NCBI GenBank assembly: GCA_029204225.1
Contig: CM055096.1
Coordinates: 74,183,919-74,247,918, forward strand
Direction of reading: 5' to 3'
Source: Diphasiastrum complanatum
Lineage: Eukaryota > Streptophyta > Lycopodiopsida > Lycopodiales > Lycopodiaceae
DNA length: 64,000 nucleotides
The position numbers were made by a program, and so were the translations under genes. The notes beneath the pieces are model-generated. The model did not search any database, had not been told where the DNA came from, and saw nothing but the letters and a program-made list of their open reading frames with translations. Positions 58,645-64,000 of this stretch are shown piece after piece (position 1 is the first letter of the stretch; every line of letters begins with the position of its first letter).

Positions 58645-59640
58645 ATTTACATTAACATGTCAAAGGTGAAGAAGGTGAACCCAGAAGGGAGATAGAGATG
58701 GGTGAGTCAGTGGGTATGGTGTATAAGCTAGTAGCATAGTCGGCCCATATGCGGAGGTCATCCAGGAGAGGTGGTGGGGCACAAGGGATAAATTCACACC
58801 AAAAAGCGCCCGAGGAAGAGCTGAAGAGAAGGCCGACAAGACGTTTTCCTTCAGAGTTATCGTAGGCACGCTTTCCACAGCAAAGTGTACGATGATACGA
58901 ATGTTGGGATGAATGGAGAAGATGAGGAGTATGGGAACGTGCATGGGTGACAAGATGATGAAGAGAGCGACATTCGGCATCATACCATGAGGGGTGTAGA
59001 GGACGGAGTGGTGACGAATGCGTGGATTTGCCTTTATGGGGCTTAGAAGGAAAAGCTAGAGAAGCGGCAGTGTGAATAGAGGTGGTAAGAAAAGCAGCTT
59101 GTGATTCAATTATACTGTGATAGGAGAAAGAGTGGAGTGATGACGTCAGATGGGCTTGATAGACTGGCATGTATAGAGGGCTGAATGTATATCTGCGTGC
59201 ACGAGTAAGCATGGGATGGGAGGGTGACTGGGGGCTGGGAGGCAACCAATAGCGAAAGAGAGGAAAGAGTAATCAGGTGGTGGGAGAGATATAAAAATCA
59301 GAGATGAGGGGTATGAAGGATGGTGACCCCATGAGATAATCAACAACATTGTGTCCGTCACTGTGAGGATGACAAGTATATCCTGAATCCGGCCTACAGG
59401 TTAGGCCATTATAAATGGCTAACCATGGGCCTCTCCAAACTATAATAAGTACTCACCATATGGGGTAATAGGTCCCAAATTGTCCTTCGAGATCCTGGTA
59501 ACTCCTATCTCATCATTGTCAAGGGCATGAACACGGAGCTGGTCGGTGGGGTCATAGAACTGACTGTCGTGAGGATGTCCTGGCATTAAAATCCTCAATG
59601 AGGAAAATATGCCCCCGCTCTGCGAATCTTACAATATCAT
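58645..59640 (-). mobile_element. LINE fragment: endonuclease end to pre-RT linker (copy b)
   Basis: The minus strand has EDFNARTSSRQ (APE endonuclease DFN motif, about 59590), NVVDYLMGSPSF-like sequence (about 59350), and then HPSWYDAECRSLHHLV and GAFWCEFIPCAPPPLLDDL (about 58790). The last stretch aligns with the start of LINE copy c. The RT is missing, so it is broken off at 58645. Confidence 0.8.
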
Positions 59641-59669
59641 TCTATCCAACAATACCAATGTTTTATGGT

Positions 59670-59760
59670 ACCTTTCGAATCGCCTTTTCGAACCGTGTTT
59701 GAATCGGGAAAGAATCAACTTCTCCAGGTTCGAACCAGCGAATTGGTTTTAGGGTTTGTT
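59670..59760. repeat. GAATCG/TTCGAACC repeat cluster
   Basis: TTTCGAATCGCCTTTTCGAACC and TTGAATCGGG motifs resemble 41640-41920 and 63755-63800. Confidence 0.45.
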
Positions 59761-60120
59761 TTCCCTCCTCTCTTAGTTTCTACCCTTCAATTATGTCAAA
59801 AACAAGTGCTTTCTTAGTGTTAATGAGTAACAGGTAGATTATAATTCGTGATTAATCGATAGTGAAATTTGAATCCTAACGTGCAACCCCTGAGTCTTGT
59901 TGCCTAACAATACCTGTCACTTGTGGTTTAGGGTTCTGGATCCATCTGTTGCCAGCACTTTTAGCTATGATCTATCTGATATCATCTCTGACATTAGCTA
60001 GTAACTACCAACTTCAATACATGACTAGAAAGATTGATCATTGTTACTCGTCACTCTAAACATTAATGTCATACCATACATATTACAATGTACAATGAAA
60101 CACTCGAAAAAACCCTCAAG

Positions 60121-60122
<2 letters not shown>

Positions 60123-60194
<72 letters not shown>
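60123..60194. repeat. (CT)n microsatellite at the 5' junction of LINE copy c
   Basis: About 36 CT units. LINE sequence starts within a few bases. Confidence 0.95.
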
Positions 60195-60198
<4 letters not shown>

Positions 60199-61742
60199 AG
60201 CTCCTCCTCTTTTGGCGTGAGTTTATCCCTCATGCCCCACCCCCTCTACTGGATGATCTACATATCTGGACCGACTATGCTACCCAGCTTTACACTATAC
60301 CCACTGATACGCCCATCTCCATCTCTCCTTGACCTTCAGACTTCACCTTTTTCACCCCTGACCTGGTTCAAGCAGCAATCAAAAAGCTGAAAACCCACCG
60401 CACCAGGGACATTGAAGACCTTGAATCTGAGCTATTGATTCACGCCTCTGATACTCTTGCCCCTACCTTATCCACTCTCCTTAACCATGCCGTTGTTGAG
60501 GGCTTCCCATCCTCTTGGTGCACCAACATCATACATCCTATCCATAAAAATGGTGACCCCATGGTACCTGGTAATTACTGCACTATTATGATTGGCCACG
60601 TTCTCGCGAAGCTATACGGCACCATCCTCCAATCTGCAGTTAGCTCAGAGGCAGAGTCCAGGAGATTACATGCTTTGGGTCAGGCAGGGTTCCGCGCACA
60701 TTATTCCACTACAGATCACATATTCACACTTCGAGCCCTCATTGAGGAAGCTAGACACGGGAGAGAAAAGGTTTACTGTTGTTTTGTGGACTTCAGGAAA
60801 GCCTTTGATTCTATCCCACGCTCCTTACTCATCCAGAGACTCCGAGACCTGGGTTTCTCTACAGATATTATCCTAGCTGTCATGGCTCTCTATGAGAGGG
60901 TTTTGGGTTGCTTCCGTCATGGTAGTGGCATATCTGAGCAGATCTGGAGCACTATTGGGGTTAAGCAGGGATGCTCTCTCTCACCAGTTCTCTTTGGATT
61001 ATATATTGACGAGCTAGAGCAGGTCATCTCTCAGTGCGATGGGGACGGTTGTCGGCTTGGGGACATTCTGATTGCCATCCTTCTCTATGCGGATGATGTG
61101 GTACTAGTCTCCCGTACCAGAGAGGGATTACAGAGACAGTTGGACTGTTTACACACCTTTTGCACTCAGTGGGGTCTAGGGGTGAATCTCTCGAAGACCA
61201 GAGTTATGGTCTTCAATACCTCTCGGGCCTTCACCAGGAGCTTACGTTTGACGGACAGCCCCTAGAGGTGGTCTCTTCATACACTTGGGTGTGCTCTTCT
61301 CTGGTACACCATCGTCACCCCCTCAGCATTGTATGCGGCAGAGATATGGTATACATGACTATCATCCTCACATTGGTCTAGCATTTCACGCCTACAAACC
61401 ACCATGTTAGCTCACATGATTCGAGCGAAGCCCTCGATTCCACATGAGATCATCCTTGCGGAGTTTGCCACCCCCCCTATTCAGATTGACGCAGCCTTCC
61501 AACTCATCACGTACATCCAAAGAGCTCCGACACTTCCTGATACAGAGAAGCGGTATACGCGGATTGCACGCAGCTATATGGACAGTTGGCGATTTGTAAT
61601 TTATAGTTATGTTGTTCATTTCTCTTTTATGCATAGTTTTTTCTTGGAGACGTTTATATACGCTCCCACGGTTTTCACATACTTGACATGTACTCCATTT
61701 GGTCTTATACGCCTTTTGGCATGGAAAAGACATTAATAAAGC
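60195..61742 (+). mobile_element. LINE (copy c), 5'-truncated with 3' tail
   Basis: It starts in the pre-RT linker (EFIPHAPPPLLDDLHIW in the 60210 frame). The RT frame is open 60435-61265, with RALIEEARHGREKVYCCFVD, GVKQGCSLSPVLFGLYIDEL and LLYADDVVLVS (about 61085). After FNTSRA the frame shifts, and a deletion removes part of the C-terminal region. RAKPSIPHEIILAEFATPP follows at 61425. The 3' end reads CTTGACATGTACTCC, GACATTAATAAAGCTTTC and then (CT)n. Confidence 0.88.

Positions 61743-64000
<2,258 letters not shown>

Overview
This is nuclear DNA of a land plant with large introns and a heavy load of transposable elements. The evidence is plant-type TTTAGGG repeats at 8983-9005, a plant PepN-type aminopeptidase gene with many phased introns, chromodomain Ty3/gypsy elements, Ty1/copia fragments, BED-finger hAT transposases and LINEs. 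The very long introns and the LINE type would fit a fern or another large-genome non-flowering plant. That placement is inference and cannot be settled from this window.

One host gene organises most of the window. On the minus strand, 30 exons between 54523 and 3802 encode about 916 residues of a PepN/MPA1-type M1 alanyl aminopeptidase. Its 5' exon(s), presumably with an organelle transit peptide, lie upstream of 54523 and were not found. Exon phases are consistent throughout. The spacing of GAMEN, HEYFH, the third zinc ligand and the catalytic Tyr is exactly that of E. coli PepN. The catalytic centre is cut into microexons of 28, 26, 19, 5 and 12 nt. The gene covers about 50.7 kb for 2.75 kb of coding sequence. 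Intron 24 alone (7692-38312) is 30.6 kb.

Layout:
- 1-3800: 3' flank, with (TA)n and short tandem repeats.
- 3802-7691: exons 30-25, with a copia scrap, a LINE tail and an (AG)n/poly(G) tract.
- 7692-38312: intron 24. It holds a hAT transposase gene (minus), a recent composite gypsy element (plus) whose long terminal repeats carry a piece of a formate-tetrahydrofolate ligase gene, a broken gypsy element (minus), a GH18 chitinase-like fragment, a ~360-bp satellite split by a complete 6.0-kb gypsy element with a perfect 5-bp target duplication, and a GAATTTTTC minisatellite.
- 38313-41169: exons 24-14.
- 41170-46214: intron 13, with a LINE fused to copia, a hAT relic and a foldback.
- 46215-54523: exons 13-1.
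- 54524-64000: gypsy, hAT and LINE relics, including a U6 snRNA::LINE chimera.

The most unusual signals are: (i) a LINE family whose 3' end is a (CT)n tail and whose 5' junctions in this window repeatedly abut another (CT)n tract, suggesting insertion into its own microsatellite-type target; (ii) a U6 snRNA copy joined to the 5' end of one such LINE; (iii) the folate-gene capture inside an LTR element; and (iv) the microexon architecture of the aminopeptidase active site. No CRISPR array, prokaryotic operon, tRNA or rRNA gene was seen.
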